Below, one piece after another: positions 12,104 through 23,762 of a DNA stretch of 64,000 nucleotides. The translations under genes and the position numbers were made by a program. The notes under the pieces are model-generated. The model saw only the letters and a program-made list of their open reading frames with translations. It was not told the DNA's origin and did no database searches. Source of the DNA: Galeruca laticollis (taxonomy: Eukaryota > Arthropoda > Insecta > Coleoptera > Chrysomelidae); NCBI GenBank assembly GCA_963921935.1, contig OY998178.1, forward strand, positions 48,724,951 through 48,788,950. The letters are read 5' to 3'. The stretch's first letter is position 1, and every line of letters starts with the position of its first letter.

Positions 12104-12660
12104 TTATTTGATTATACCGTACTGAGGACGGCTAATGAGCGGGAAACATGCATGTCTGCGGTTACGACTCTGTTTCAGTAGCCCTTTCTCTTGCGTGAAT
12201 TGCCCAAGTATATATCTCTGGATTTCATCTATAATTGTTTTGTCAGCATGCGTAATATCCATGATCCGATCGTTTTTTATTCTCCCCATTTTCGATTTTC
12301 CTGCAGATCGTCGCCAGAAGTCCATCACAAGTTCCAAAGTCGACGATTCATAATTTTCGGTTAACTGCCATGTTTCACATCCATACAGTACTATACTTTT
12401 AAATATGGAATTATATGTTTGATCTTTTTTTCCTGCGAGATAATTTTGGAGCATAGTATTGAGTTCAGACATCCAAGGACCTTTCTACGTTTCAGTATCC
12501 TCTGTTCGATCTCAATTTCTGTTCGACCGGTATGGCCTATTTCAGTTCCTACGTAGATATATGTACTGCATTTACTTATTTCTACATTGTCCTCTAAATG
12601 TAAGCTATCCGCTACCTTTCCTGGACATAAATATTTGTATCAAAGTTAATAATTTTAACA
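12104..12660 (-). pseudogene. LINE reverse transcriptase C-terminal fragment
   Basis: The minus-strand frame 12,472-12,104 reads LYGCETWQLTENYES, MDFWRRSAGKSKMGRIKNDR and IIDEIQRYILGQFTQ. This is the conserved region after the RT thumb in insect LINEs of the endonuclease-RT group (pattern YG.ETW ... MDF.RRS.G ... R.ER). Upstream (12,480-12,640), in other frames, are SLHLEDNVEISKCSTYIYV and RTEIEIEQRILKRRKVLG, the segment that precedes it in the intact protein. At least one frame change and no active site remain. It is a different LINE from the one at 9.5-11.4 kb, because the C-terminal sequences differ clearly. Confidence 0.75.
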
Positions 12661-12769
12661 CAGCACTCAAAGAAGAAAATCACAGTAGCAAAACATAAAT
12701 AGCAAAGTGCGAATAAATAATATATTTCAAATATTTCAACACGGGCGCTCGATTCCATTGGATCATCAT
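12601..12769 (-). repeat. Right arm of a long inverted repeat
   Basis: Starts TAAGCTATCCGCT and pairs with 11,594-11,753. It includes about 40 bp of the LINE fragment on the minus strand and continues upstream of it. Confidence 0.7.
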
Positions 12770-13499
12770 TGTTATGTATTTTTTAATGTACCATGTTGTG
12801 AAGTCAGATTTAATATATATTTAATGTATGTAATGTATTCATTTGATTAATATTATTAAACTTGATTCTTGTATGTTGAGCTAACAAAGAAAAATAGTTG
12901 ATTTGTTTATTACATTTAAATTTATAATTGTTGATATTTCTATTATGGGCGCCAGAACTCGTATAGTTAATACCTAATACCAGTTCAATTTATTCTGATG
13001 TTAGTAGTTGTATCCTTCTGTTTAATATACCAATAATGTGTTCGGCACGAACGCTCGTCAGCAACAGAAATCTGATAGGTTGAGAACACTTGAGGAAAAC
13101 AAAAAGTCGAAAAGTAAATATTCAATCAATTATATAAGCAAAAATCTCTTGTTGTTATTAAATTCTCCTTTTCGTGAATTGAAGAATAATGAGTTTCCAA
13201 TTAGAATACATAATTCTTTGTACAACATCCAAAAATAATTCTCATAACTAAATGATCACTTGTTTTGTTATGCATAAAATTGAAATATATAATTATTAAC
13301 GCTATGGAACTGCGATATCACCGCTACCCTTAATCAAATCCAACTCCACTCTTTACTGAGGTTCAAGATTCCGTCCATTTTTCTAAAAGCATCGCAAAAA
13401 GTTGAAATATGGAAATATTGTGTTGAATTTGATGAGTTGTTATTGCTCAAATGATGATAAAATGGTAAGTAATTACTTAATTTGTTAGTAATAATGATA
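12770..13499. other. No gene recognised
   Basis: AT-rich spacer between the inverted repeat and the satellite array. Frames are short and without motifs. Confidence 0.4.
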
Positions 13500-14440
13500 T
13501 TAGTGACTCAGTGGAGAATTGTCACTTGTATACACTTTGGAGGCTGTATCGTGTTAACAAACCGAAATTTCTCAAATAATAACCAATGTAGTATATATCT
13601 GGAATTATAGGACCCGTTGTACTCGCTCTAGTGCGCTGAAAATCAATACGGTTCATCTGTGACACACACTAAAGAATATCCAATGATAATATTGGTCACT
13701 TGTATACACTCCGGAGGCTGTATCGTGCTAATAACCCGAAATTTCTCATTAAATGACCAAAAATGTGGCACTTCCATTGCTATAGCACCCTTTGTACTGT
13801 CTCCAGTGAGCTGAAAATCAATAACGTTTATCTAGATGATACGCTCAATAATATCCAATCATGAGATTGGTCACTTGTGAACACTTCAGAGGCTGTATTG
13901 TGTTAACAAATTGAAAATTCTCCAGAAATTACAAAAAAATTGGTACTTCAAGTACCATAGCACCCGTTGTAATGGCTTTAGTGAGCTGAATATCAATAGG
14001 GTTCATCTTTGAAACGCTCTGAACAATATCGAATCATACAATTGGTCACTTGTATACACTCCGGAGGCTGTATCGTGCTAACAACCTGATATTTCTCCAA
14101 AAATTACTAGAATGTCGTACTTCAAGTACCATAGCACCCGTTGTACTGGATCTGGTGAGCTCAAAGTTAATAGGGTTCATTTGTCATATGTCCTGGACAA
14201 TATTCAATTATAAACTTTGTGACGTGTTGCACTCCGGAGGCTATGTCGTGTCAACAATCTTAAATTTCCCCAAAAATGATAAAAATTCCGTACTTCTAGT
14301 ACCATAGCACCCGTGTTACTGGATCTGGTGAGCTGAAAATCAATAGGGTTCCGCTGTGATATGTGCTGAACAATATTCAATCATAAAATTTGTGACTTGT
14401 TGCACTCTGGAGGCTGTATCGTGCTAACAAGACCATGTTA
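13500..14440 (+). repeat. Satellite array, monomer about 174 bp, five to six copies
   Basis: The block GGAGGCTGTATCGTG(C/T)TAACAA recurs with its anchor at 13,539, 13,713, 13,888 (as AGAGGC), 14,063, 14,236 and 14,408, giving spacings of 174, 175, 175, 173 and 172 bp. Each monomer also carries GTACCATAGCACCCGTTGTA or a variant, followed by a conserved GAGCTGAAAATCAATAGGG. The copies differ from each other at many positions, so this is an old head-to-tail array, not a recent duplication. The reading frames crossing it (for example 14,050-14,307) are incidental. Confidence 0.9.
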
Positions 14441-14589
14441 CGAAAAGTGGCCGACGACAACGACGACGACGACCTACACACAGGATTTTTTTTCTAAAAA
14501 CCGTTATTTCATGTTGTTATTGGTAGAAAACGTAAAAATAACTCAAAAAAAATTTCCAAAATTCCAACTTTTTTGGGGTAAACCAATAC

Positions 14590-15935
14590 TTTTCTCGCAT
14601 ATTAGATAAGTTGGGCGGAAAAGTAAAAATCCGGAAAAACCACTATCTATCACTATAACAGAAATGGAGCAGTTCATAGACATATGTTCATATATTTCGT
14701 TTACCACGAACTCATAAGTACTGGTCACAAGCAACCAGGGTAGCTCAAGTTGCTGATATTATGAGAAGGAATAGGTTTCAACAGATACAGACAAGAATGA
14801 ATTTACATATGAATGATAATTCAAAAATTGATCAAAATAACATATACCGTCTTTTCAAAGTGTTCAATGTGTTGATGAACAAATTGTGCCCTTCAAGGGA
14901 AAATCTTATCTTCGACAATATAACCCTGAAAAGTCTCATAAATGGGGATTCAAAATTTATGTTTTATGTGACGCCAATGGTCTGATTCACAATTTTGAAA
15001 TCTATACAGGAAAATCAGAACACAACCCAAGTTTTCCTGACATCGGTATCAGCTCCAATATAGTCCTGAAAATGGTCCAATATATTCCACACAATAAAAA
15101 TTTTCTGGTATTTTTTGATAATTGGTTTTCTTCTCCAGAATTATTCGTTCATTGCATCAAGTAGGAATCTTTGGTTCAGGTACAATTCGAATAAAGACGT
15201 TTCCTGGTCTTATTTTCACATCAGATCAGGAAATGAAAAAAAAAAGAAAGAGGTTCTATTGAAGAAAAGCAAACCACAATAAATGGTGTTCAGCTCAGAG
15301 TCATAAAATGGTTAGATAGCATATCTGTTCATTTAGCGTCTACATTTTCTTCTGCTCATCTCACAAAGGAAGTAAAAATATTTGATAGGCCAAGAAAAAC
15401 TTATATTTGTGTCACCTGTCCGAATATTGTATCTACATACAATACATTTATGGGAGGAGTTGATTTAGTAGATGGTCTACTGGCCTACTATAGAATCCAC
15501 ATTCGATCAAAAAAATATTATTTGCGATTATTTTTTCATTTTCTGGAGATGGCTGTTGTCAATAGTTGGCTACTTCATGAACGGAATTGTAAAGCACAAA
15601 ATTCTACCAAAAAGGAAATAATGGATCTTCTTACTTTCAAGTCATCAGTGGCCGAAATTTTATGCAATCGAAATAATAATCTCCTGAATCGCGACAGATC
15701 TTCTAGTAGCTACATTGAAAAAATGTATTTACCAAAAAAGATGAAAGGACCAACCAAATCAATTGCTGAAACGGAAATCAGAAGAAGCACTGGCCACTTT
15801 GCAGATGTGAAAGATGACCGTCAGAGGTATAAGAAACCGGGATCTTCTGCCCTTACATCAGTTCAGTGCATGAAGTGTCAAATCTTCTTATGCTTGAATA
15901 AAACTAGAAACTGTTTCATGGACACGCATCGATAA
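14590..15935 (+). pseudogene. piggyBac-type transposase (DDE_Tnp_1_7), decayed
   Basis: Three frames together cover most of a piggyBac-family transposase. 14,761-14,890 matches the N-terminal part before the catalytic domain. 14,886-15,164 carries VPFKGKSYLRQYNPEK, then GFKIYVLCDANGLIH with the first catalytic Asp, then FLVFFDNWFSS with the second. After a frame change near 15,160 (LHQVGIFGSGT) and another in an A run at about 15,240, the frame 15,450-15,935 carries MGGVDLVDGLLAYYRIHIR with the third Asp. It ends in a Cys-containing tail (CMKCQIFLCLNKTRNC) that is shorter than the usual cross-brace finger. All three Asp are present but the coding is split at least three times. No TTAA-flanked ends were found. 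The family resembles the vertebrate PGBD2/3 type rather than the one at 45 kb. Confidence 0.85.
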
Positions 15936-16628
15936 AAATATAAGTAATTTGTTTAGAATAATTCATTTTCAATTAGTTTAGTATAAAATCTTTCCGTCAT
16001 ATACCGTTGTATCATAAATGAGACATATATCTAGTTTCTTTAAAATTGTGAATAAAAAACATTTTTATAACCAATTGTCTTCTTTTAAGCACAAGTTACA
16101 CATAATAATTACATATACTTCTTTTCTTACGTTTATGGTGCTGTGGTACAAAAGAAGTTAATTTGGAGTGCTATTGGATGTGTGGGATAAAGTTGATTGA
16201 TAATATGGATTAAGTTAAGAGAGTTAAGGGAGTTCTCCACTAATAAACTGTCTTCTTAAGTGATAATTGTAAAGATCAGCAGATATAGTTTTCCTGGTTT
16301 TCTATATCATTGCACAGTTATACTGATCTTAATTGGAAAAATGATATCCAGGATATCACTATAGGGCTAATAATATCTAAGCTTCAATATTTGTAATATC
16401 ACATCTTCTTTTTTCTATAAACATATATTAAGCCAATCACAGGTTAGGTTACTTCTTGGTCTAGCCAAAAATAACTACTAAACATCAGGTAGGCATAAAA
16501 TGAAATGTAACTTCTGTCATTCTGACGATGATATTGATTTATCGAAACAATTGTCAATTTTTTAGAATTTTCAATAACTTTTATTATATTGTGTAATTAA
16601 CTAGAGACCGTGAGTTTCATTTAAAACA
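15936..16628. other. No gene recognised
   Basis: AT-rich. The only local structure noted is a 17-bp perfect hairpin, TGATATCCAGGATATCA, near 16,343. Confidence 0.4.
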
Positions 16629-19600
16629 CTAATTAAGAGAGTCTGTTATTATGAGGGATCTTGAAGTATTTTTTGTTTTTATGTGAATAAGTGCTTGAAG
16701 AATGGCGTATAGTTCTCCAGTGCAGACGCTGCTTATTTCAGGTATCTTGAATTGTAGTGTACTGTTTTGCATGATCACTGCCGCGCCTACGCCATCAGAG
16801 GTTTTGGATGCGTCTGTATATGCGAGGTGAAATTGTGGATATTTGTCAAGTATGGAGGCAAATGTTGTCCTAATTAGGGTATGGGGGGTTTCTAATTTGT
16901 TAAATTTGCACAGTGAAGTATCGGTGGGAGGGATACTGATCAACCATGGAGGGGGAGTTTCAACTTTGTTGGAAAGGAAGAGGGGACGTTTAATTTGGAG
17001 TTCTGTGAGAATTTGCCTAGCTCTTGCATAGAATGGTGGGTTTGTTTTGATATTTGCCGAATGTGAAGTTTTGTAGTGATTGGACAGTATGTTAATGTAG
17101 ACTGGATCCTGATGGTTTTGTGCTGATAGATAGTGCGTATGAAGCGGCAAGGGTTTTCCCCGGCGTTGTAGAGAGGGTTCCCCGGTTTCGCACTGTAGGT
17201 TTTTTTATTGGACTTGAACTGATTGCTCCGGTTGCTATTCTTAGTGCTGTGTTTTGAATGGTCTCGAGCTGGTTTAGAGTAGTTTTCTAGCTTTCGCGTA
17301 TACTATAGAGCCGTAGTCTATCGTTCAGCGAATGTGTGTTTTATATATGACCTTTAGACAAGTATAGTCAGATCCCCAGAAATCGTTTGAGAGTGTTTTC
17401 ATAAGGTTTATACCGTTTTGGCATGATTTTTTAACATGTAGTATATGCTTCTTCCAGCTGAATTTTTTTTCACCAATCCTTCCAAGAAATCTGATGTTAT
17501 CAACATAGTTTAGAGAAATGTTATTAAGTTTAAGTTCAGGGGACACAGGATTGTATATTCTAGAAAATAATATGCATTCGGTATTCTGTGTTGAAAATTG
17601 CAGTCCCGTTAGTTTACCCCAGTTTTTGAAGTTAGTTTAATGTTTCTTGGAGGTATTTCTGAATTGAGTGGATGTTCTTACCCTTGGAGAATATTACCAA
17701 ATCGTCAGCATATAACCTGCCTTTAACTAGTTTGGAGTGATGGTTTAATATGCCGTTGACCGCAATCATGAAAAGTGTTGAACCAATTACTGATCCTTGG
17801 GAGTTCCGTTAGTTTGTTGTTTAGGCTATTATTGGTACGTACACGAAAAAAAAAACGATTATTAAAAAAATTTTGTATGAATTTTAGGATGTTTCCTTTG
17901 ATGCTCCATGAATAAAGAGTGTGGATAATGCCATGAGGCCACGCTATATCGAAGGCTTTTGTGATGTCGATGAAAACTGCAAGGCAATCTTGTTTATTTG
18001 CGAAAGATTCATGGATTTCGGATTCCAAATCAATGAGATTGTCTAATGTTGACCTGTTTTGACGGAAACCGCGTTGTTCTTTTATTAAATGGTTTCTGTC
18101 TTCTAATGTCTGCAATAGTCTTTATTTATGATTTTTTCCATTATTTTGCTTAGTACGTTGACAAGAGGTATTGCTCGGTATGAAGTTAACTTAGTTCTTG
18201 AGCAGTTTGCCTTTGGTATGGGTATGGCGATTGCTTGTGACCACGTGGATGGGAAAATATTTTTTGTGCAGATTAATTTGAATATTTGGAAAAGGTATCA
18301 CTTTGCAATATGTGGGAGTTTTTGGAGAAAGATTAATGGAATATTATCAGGACCTGGGGCAGAATTTTTGGTTGTATCTAAGAAGAAATTAAGTTCATTT
18401 ATAAACGGAATATTAATTATGTTATTGTCATGGTCATCGTAATCTAAGAATTCGGCTTCTTTAGTAGTTTTAAATTCCAGAAATTCTTGTGAGTAGTTTG
18501 AGTTGCTCAAGTTGTGCTCGAAATGTGTTCCAAATAATTCGGTCATGTCTTCGGTATTTGAGACTGTGCTACTGTTGTGAGTTATGAAAGGAATTTTTGT
18601 AAATTTGTTTTTTCCTAATATTTCTCTTAGATATTGACACAAGGTACTTATAGGTGTGGAGCTCTTTATATTGCATGTCAACGCTTTCCAGGAGTTTTTT
18701 CTTGCATTTTTTGTGATGTATCTTGATTGGGCTCTTCTTCGCTTATAGTTTACTAGGTTCCCAATTGATTTATTTCGTTTTAGTTTATTAAATGACGCTT
18801 TGTGTTGTTTAATAGCTTTATCGCATTCAGTGTTCCACCACGGCAATGGTGTATGTTTTTTTAGTGCTTTTGTTTTTCTTATAAATTTTTCTGCTGCATC
18901 GGCGATAATTTTTGTGAATGAGTTTAAAATGTTGTCAATGTTATCGGTTTCTAGATTAACGGGTGTAGAGCGACGTTTTCTTGAATGTAATTACTGAAAT
19001 TTGGGCAATCATCATGTTTTATTTTCCATTTTGGAACAGTAGGGTATGTAGCGGCGCAGTTTTGATCGGAGATCGTAATTTTAATTGAATAATGGTCGCT
19101 TCCATATAGATATGGTATAGTGTACCAGGAAATTAGAGGTAAGATAGCTGGATGGCATATTGATAAATAGATTGCTGATTTAGTGCTTGTGTGAACATTA
19201 ACTCTTATAGGCCTACCGTCAATTAAAATATTTATTTTATGTGCATCTAGGATTTCCGATTGATCTGCCTTTCGCGTTAAAACCTGTTGATCCCCAAATA
19301 GGATTGTGGCTACTAAAATCATCAGTAAAATTAGAGGTGATGAAACTTGTGACAAAATGTTAGTGATGTCTTGTGAGGTAATTACTTGATAGAAATTGCT
19401 ATCGCTTCTAAATTTGTATTAAGTGTTATATTGTGTGCTTCATATGAAGTATTTACATAGATGGCTACGCCTCCGCTTGCTTTTTCCACGTTGTTTCTGT
19501 TTCTGTAAAAACAGGAATAATTGTTGAAATTGTGATTCTGTCGTCCTTTAAAGTTAGTTTCTTGAGGGCAAATAATTGATGGTGCAGTTTCGTGTATAAG

Positions 19601-19640
19601 TATTTTGAGCATTTCATAATAGGTGTAAAATCCATTTATG
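16629..19640 (-). pseudogene. jockey/I-superfamily LINE ORF2: endonuclease, RT and RNase H, decayed
   Basis: Read from 19,640 downward, the order is that of a full ORF2. An AP-type endonuclease comes first (CPQETNFKGRQNHNF and GGVAIYVNTSYEAHN at 19.4-19.6 kb, then YLYGSDHYSIKI with the catalytic His at about 19.1 kb). A linker follows (MPWWNTECDKAIKQHK, 18.85 kb). The RT has NSAPGPDNIPL, EQRGFRQNRSTLDNLI, VFIDITKAFDIAW, SQGSVIGSTLF and the YADDLVIF active site at about 17,703-17,714. Then RFLGRIGEKKFSW, and an RNase H (FHLAYTDASKTSDGVGAAVI, TGELYAILQAL, LIITDSLN). The frame changes at least six times and stops intervene. It ends abruptly inside RNase H at 16,629, so the 3' end is deleted. Presence of RNase H fits I/jockey-group elements. 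Confidence 0.85.
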
Positions 19641-19846
19641 TTTCATTGCAATAAATTGAAGATAATATTATGTAAGTTCTGTTAGGGATTCCTGAGATGT
19701 GGTAAGGGAAACGTCAGATTCGGCATCTTCTCCTGATTTTAAATGCTTCAGTTGTTTCACAATTCCCTTTTTTGTTTTAGTGCATTTGGTCTTTATTTGG
19801 CGGTCAGAGGTAGATGCATGTATTTTATTTAAGAGTTGCAATAGTT

Positions 19847-21034
19847 CTAGTGTATCAGAGGTGTAATCTTTTGCTGTACTGAGAGGGTCAGCTGATCCTT
19901 GTACGTTCTCAAAAAGTCGATTGTTTCTTCGAAAGATATTATTTGAGTTTCATTGTCGAATAATTCTTTGAGAGGTGCCATTTGATTTTCCAGTATGATG
20001 GTTGATTTTGAAGTGGATTTCGCTTTTTTGGGATTTGCATCTGGTTTACTGAAGCTTTTGTAAGATGTAGTATCGGAAGGAGGTGTTATGATTTCGGTAA
20101 TATTTCTTTTCGAAGTTGCATTATTTTTTGGGTTATCAATGTCAGTAGCCGTCGATGTTTGTGGAGAATTTGATATTTTTCCTAGTGACATTTTGATGCT
20201 ATGTGCTTCAGCAAGGTGAGTGACAGTCGAAGTTGTGGCGGCTGTTGTTATATTTGCTTCAATGGGCATGGTGATTGAAATTAAAGATATATTTGTTAGT
20301 GGCTCAGGACTTTAATTGTGGGAGGTACAATGTATACTTGCCTCCTGAAACTGAATTTGTGTTTATAGTCGGGGTTGGTGGTGCCTATTCTTAAAAAGGA
20401 AATTGCAGAAGACAATTTGAAGCCGAGTTGTTCAAGTTCCCTCTGTAGTACGTCGTGTGGAATGGTGGGACATACATTGGATAAAAGTAGTTTTTCGTTT
20501 GGTGTGATAAATCTGCGTGCTTGTATCACTTCGTTATTACCCTTTATGCGCCCATCATGTTTAATGATAAAATCATCTACGATTTCCTTACTTGAGAGGT
20601 AAATACATATCCAATTGTTTGAGATTCTAGATGTGAATAATATGTTTTTCGGACTTATCGTGGAACCAATAGCCAGGAGATATTTGTCTAATTTTATATT
20701 GTTTGGAGAAATAAAAACGATGGCTTGTAGTTTAGATGGGAAAGTGGGTATGGTAGGGTGTTGAGGTTGGCTAGCTACTTTGGAGTACGAAGGTTGTGAT
20801 CAAGGTGGAGGTTGAGGTAAGACTTGTTGTTTTGGTATCGTTGAATGTTGAGTTGGAATTGAGTGTTGAGCTGAAGATACATGTTGAGATAAAGGTGACT
20901 GAGTATTGATGTTTTCCCTGGTTATAATATTGTCGGTTCTTATGTTCCGCTAAGATTCGTTTTGCCTGAATACGGCTCTGTGCCGCATCGGACCCAACTG
21001 ATAAGGCTGGTAAGTGGTACGATACCGGTTTCAA
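19847..21034 (-). pseudogene. LINE ORF1 (gag-like) belonging to the 16.6-19.6 kb element
   Basis: Three consecutive frames (21,034-20,771; about 20,760-20,296; 20,269-19,847) lie directly upstream of ORF2 on the same strand. The middle part reads ISPKNILFTSRISNNWICIY, RRFITPNEKLLLSNVCPTI and FRRQVYIVPPTIKVLS. This is the conserved nucleic-acid-binding region of ORF1 in insect jockey-type LINEs (X-element and BS group), where a spaced SRISN..ICIYLSS and a FRRQVYI motif recur. No CCHC knuckle was seen in the surviving part. The role would be RNA binding and particle formation for retrotransposition. It is broken by two or more shifts. Confidence 0.7.
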
Positions 21035-22785
21035 TTATTACTGAATGAATGTGTTTACGTTGAAATATAACACAATTTCTTAATAAAAAAGCGAATTTAG
21101 GCTTACTTTGTTAGTCCACGTCATTCACTATATAGTTATGATCACTTGTATACTGTTTATTTTTGAAAATTATTCATGATATTTCATTGTGATGTACGAA
21201 TTTCTCGGAGTTGCTTTAAAAAACACGTTGTGTAGGTTACGATCAGGGTCGACCTTAAAGTGATTATTTGAATCAACTATACTTTCTTCCATTCAAACGG
21301 CAACAACAGTCAACTATAGTGTACAAAATTTCTAGTACCAGTACAAGAGCAAATTTGTTTTTACTTTTTGAACAAGCAGTGGGTTATATAAACAACAAAC
21401 TGTACGGATTATCTGAAAACTGTTTTTCAATTTATTACTGCTAGTCATGAAATAACAGGTTGTAAGTGTTGATCAAATACAAAAGCTCCTTATGAATCGT
21501 ATGTATAAAATTCAAACATCCAGCAGTGGTTGATAGTATAATAATAAAGTATATTGTTTCTCACAACAAATGCAGCTGTCAGTTCGTTGTCCAATTTGCG
21601 CGATGGTTGGTAGCAAGTTTAAGAAAGAAAAAGAACTGAAGATCGCATCTGGTTCAAGGTTGTTGAATGTTGGAATTTCAAGTGATGCACTTTCACGCCT
21701 ATGATGTGCGATGATGAGTGACGTATGAGAAATATTCGCATCGTCCTTTTCTGCCCTTTTAACCAAATGATATGCTTGATAGTATAATTATTACTGTGTA
21801 TATTCACGAATAGGAATATTGCATCTATGATCGACAAAGCGATGGGACGATGATGGTATATAAATTGTGAAACTAGAAACAGTAACAATGTCTAGTTGAA
21901 ACGAACTAAGAATAATGTAAGTACTACTATTTGTAAATTGTATTGTATGCAACGTTGATGATACAGTCAAGATTCTATTAACTCGTGGAATAATTGAATA
22001 AAAAACATAGAAATATTCGAATAATTCCTAATTATTAAGTGTCAATTGGGCATAACAATTTCATTATTATCGCAATTAGTACCCTTTTGAGGACGAGGTC
22101 ACCTTTTTATCAGTGGCGTGGAAAATGGCTCAATCGTTTATCTTGTTATTGGTGCAAGATACATTTATTGAAAGTATCATTTACATATTCCAAAGTACCT
22201 TTTTATAATTCGCGTATAAAAGAGACTTCATTATAACATTGTTTACGGTGTCACAATGAATCTCTCGGAACACTGTTTTAGTAATTTTTAGTGTACAGTT
22301 GGTTATTGTATTTGGTCATATTTTTGTTTTACATTTGACTTTAACCTTGACATAAATTATAAATAAAATGGTCTAGCGTTGTTCTAGCAAGCAAATTATT
22401 ATATTCAAAGTTCTTAAAGGTAAATTAGAATGATTCATATATTAAAAATATTAATGAATAAAGTACGCTAACTTTTATTTATCAATAATTTGTCAATTGT
22501 TTATTTTTATATTGTATAGGATCAATATATAGGTATACATAACGCTCGATTTTTGGGATAAATTAACAGATATATATGTGGAGATGTATTACAGAAATTA
22601 TTCTGTTCATGATATAATATAGATAGATCGCAAGAGCATATACGAAGAAGCACTTTTTTAAACAAATAATCATCCTCTGTTTGCTTAAATGAAAGTTTGT
22701 TTACAATTTACACAATTATTCGGTTATAATATGTCAAAATTGCTAAATAAAACCATCTGTGATCTGACCAATCAGGAATATACAG
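21035..22785. other. No gene recognised
   Basis: AT-rich sequence. Overlapping minus frames at 21.5-21.9 kb and a plus frame at 22.0-22.2 kb have no motif I recognise and show no sign of selection. Confidence 0.4.
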
Positions 22786-22790
22786 AATTG
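22773..22790 (+). repeat. 18-bp direct repeat flanking the palindrome, left
   Basis: CAGGAATATACAGAATTG here and CAGGCATATACAGAATTG at 23,312-23,329 differ at one base and bracket the palindromic insertion. They are best read as a target-site duplication. Confidence 0.7.
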
Positions 22791-23285
22791 AGTGAATGAA
22801 AACGACGAATACTCAGTGTGTATTAATTTATTACTTTCAGGCTAAGCGCTTTCGGCTGTTAAGCCATTATCAAAGCCGTCGTCATTTAAAAAAGTAATTG
22901 TCAAAGCCATCAAGTTGATCAAAAATAATATTCAAGATAGAACCATCGTTATGATTGAGTCATTCGAATAAAAAATTTAAAATACCCTATTGTAAGGGTG
23001 TAAAATTATATTCACATGATGTAAATACACTCAAAATTGAGTGTATTTACATCATGTGAATATAATTTTACACCCTTACAATAGGGTATTTTAATGTTTT
23101 TATTCGAATGACTCAATCATAACGATGGTTCTATCTTGAATATTGTTTTTGATCAACTTGATGGCTTTGACAATTACTTTTTTAAATGACGACGGCTTTG
23201 ATAATGGCTTAACAGCCGAAAGCGCTTAGCCTGAAAGTAATAAATTAATACACACTGAGTATTCGTCGTTTTCATTCACTCAATT
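22786..23285. repeat. 500-bp near-perfect palindrome, probably two inverted Penelope terminal repeats
   Basis: Positions 22,786-23,034 and 23,037-23,285 are reverse complements with about three mismatches in 249 bp; the only spacer is AA at 23,035-23,036. The sequence flanking both sides shares an 18-bp direct repeat (22,773-22,790 and 23,312-23,329), so the palindrome and about 26 bp of right flank look like one inserted unit. Each arm contains TTGATAATGGC, TTAACA, GCCGAAAGC (right arm 23,198-23,222; left arm 22,849-22,873 on the minus strand). This resembles the hammerhead-ribozyme core with a GGC/GCC stem II that is known from terminal repeats of Penelope-like elements. Two core positions differ from consensus, so activity is doubtful. 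A fold-back MITE is the alternative. Confidence 0.8.
23198..23222 (+). ncRNA. Degenerate hammerhead-ribozyme-like core, right palindrome arm
   Basis: TTGATAA (consensus CTGATGA, two changes including the catalytic G8), stem II GGC...GCC with loop TTAACA, then GAAA. The same core lies on the minus strand in the left arm at 22,849-22,873. Likely a decayed Penelope terminal-repeat ribozyme; probably inactive. Confidence 0.4.
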
Positions 23286-23311
23286 TGCATCTAGTATGTA
23301 CACCATATCCA

Positions 23312-23329
23312 CAGGCATATACAGAATTG
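23312..23329 (+). repeat. 18-bp direct repeat flanking the palindrome, right
   Basis: Partner of 22,773-22,790 with one mismatch; supports insertion of the intervening segment as a unit. Confidence 0.7.
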
Positions 23330-23430
23330 CCAACTTAAATTCAAACCACTCCCCCTAGTTAAAAAACAGGGATTATATGGAATTCCATTTTATTTAAACA
23401 AATGCGAATTATAAAAAATATTGTGTATAA

Positions 23431-23556
23431 CTTTTGCCACAATGACTCTCTGTAGTACTCGTGATTTGCGCAACTCACCGCTTCGCGGTCCGTTGAGCAA
23501 ACTTCACTCGTACTACAAAACGAGCGAGCTATTGTGACACTTGTTTTACAAATAAC
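23431..23556. repeat. Imperfect fold-back hairpin of about 125 bp
   Basis: CCACAATGACTC at the left pairs with GAGCTATTGTGAC at the right, then TGTAGTACTCGTGATTTGC pairs with GCAAACTTCACTCGTACTAC. The loop region holds a small inner hairpin, ACCGCTTCGCGGT. The whole is GC-richer than its surroundings. It could be a small MITE or a structured transposon end; no coding sequence is present. Confidence 0.55.
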
Positions 23557-23644
23557 TATTTAAGCTTATATTTCCAAAAATAAAAAGTGCGGAAAGTTAA
23601 CAATATCATGAATTTGATAAAAGTCATTTAAATAAATTACTCAG

Positions 23645-23762
23645 CTTTCAATCTACAGAGATAGAAAATGATATACACAGTTTGTTTTGGATACATGAAT
23701 ATTGGGGAATTGATATGTTCAGATTGGTTTGTGATTGAATCAAAAATCTATTTCTCAAAGAG
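23645..23762 (+). repeat. Direct repeat copy 1 flanking the large pogo element
   Basis: CTTTCAATCTACAGAGATAG through CTCAAAGAG is repeated in the same orientation at about 37,225-37,346, just beyond the right end of the pogo element, at roughly 80 per cent identity by eye. Copy 1 stops exactly at the TA where the transposon begins. The pogo element therefore sits between two diverged tandem copies of a unit of about 120 bp. Confidence 0.65.

Noticed and set aside
23198..23222. Active ribozyme in the palindrome arms
   Set aside because: The core has C3-to-U and G8-to-A changes; G8 is needed for catalysis. Kept only as a degenerate signature.
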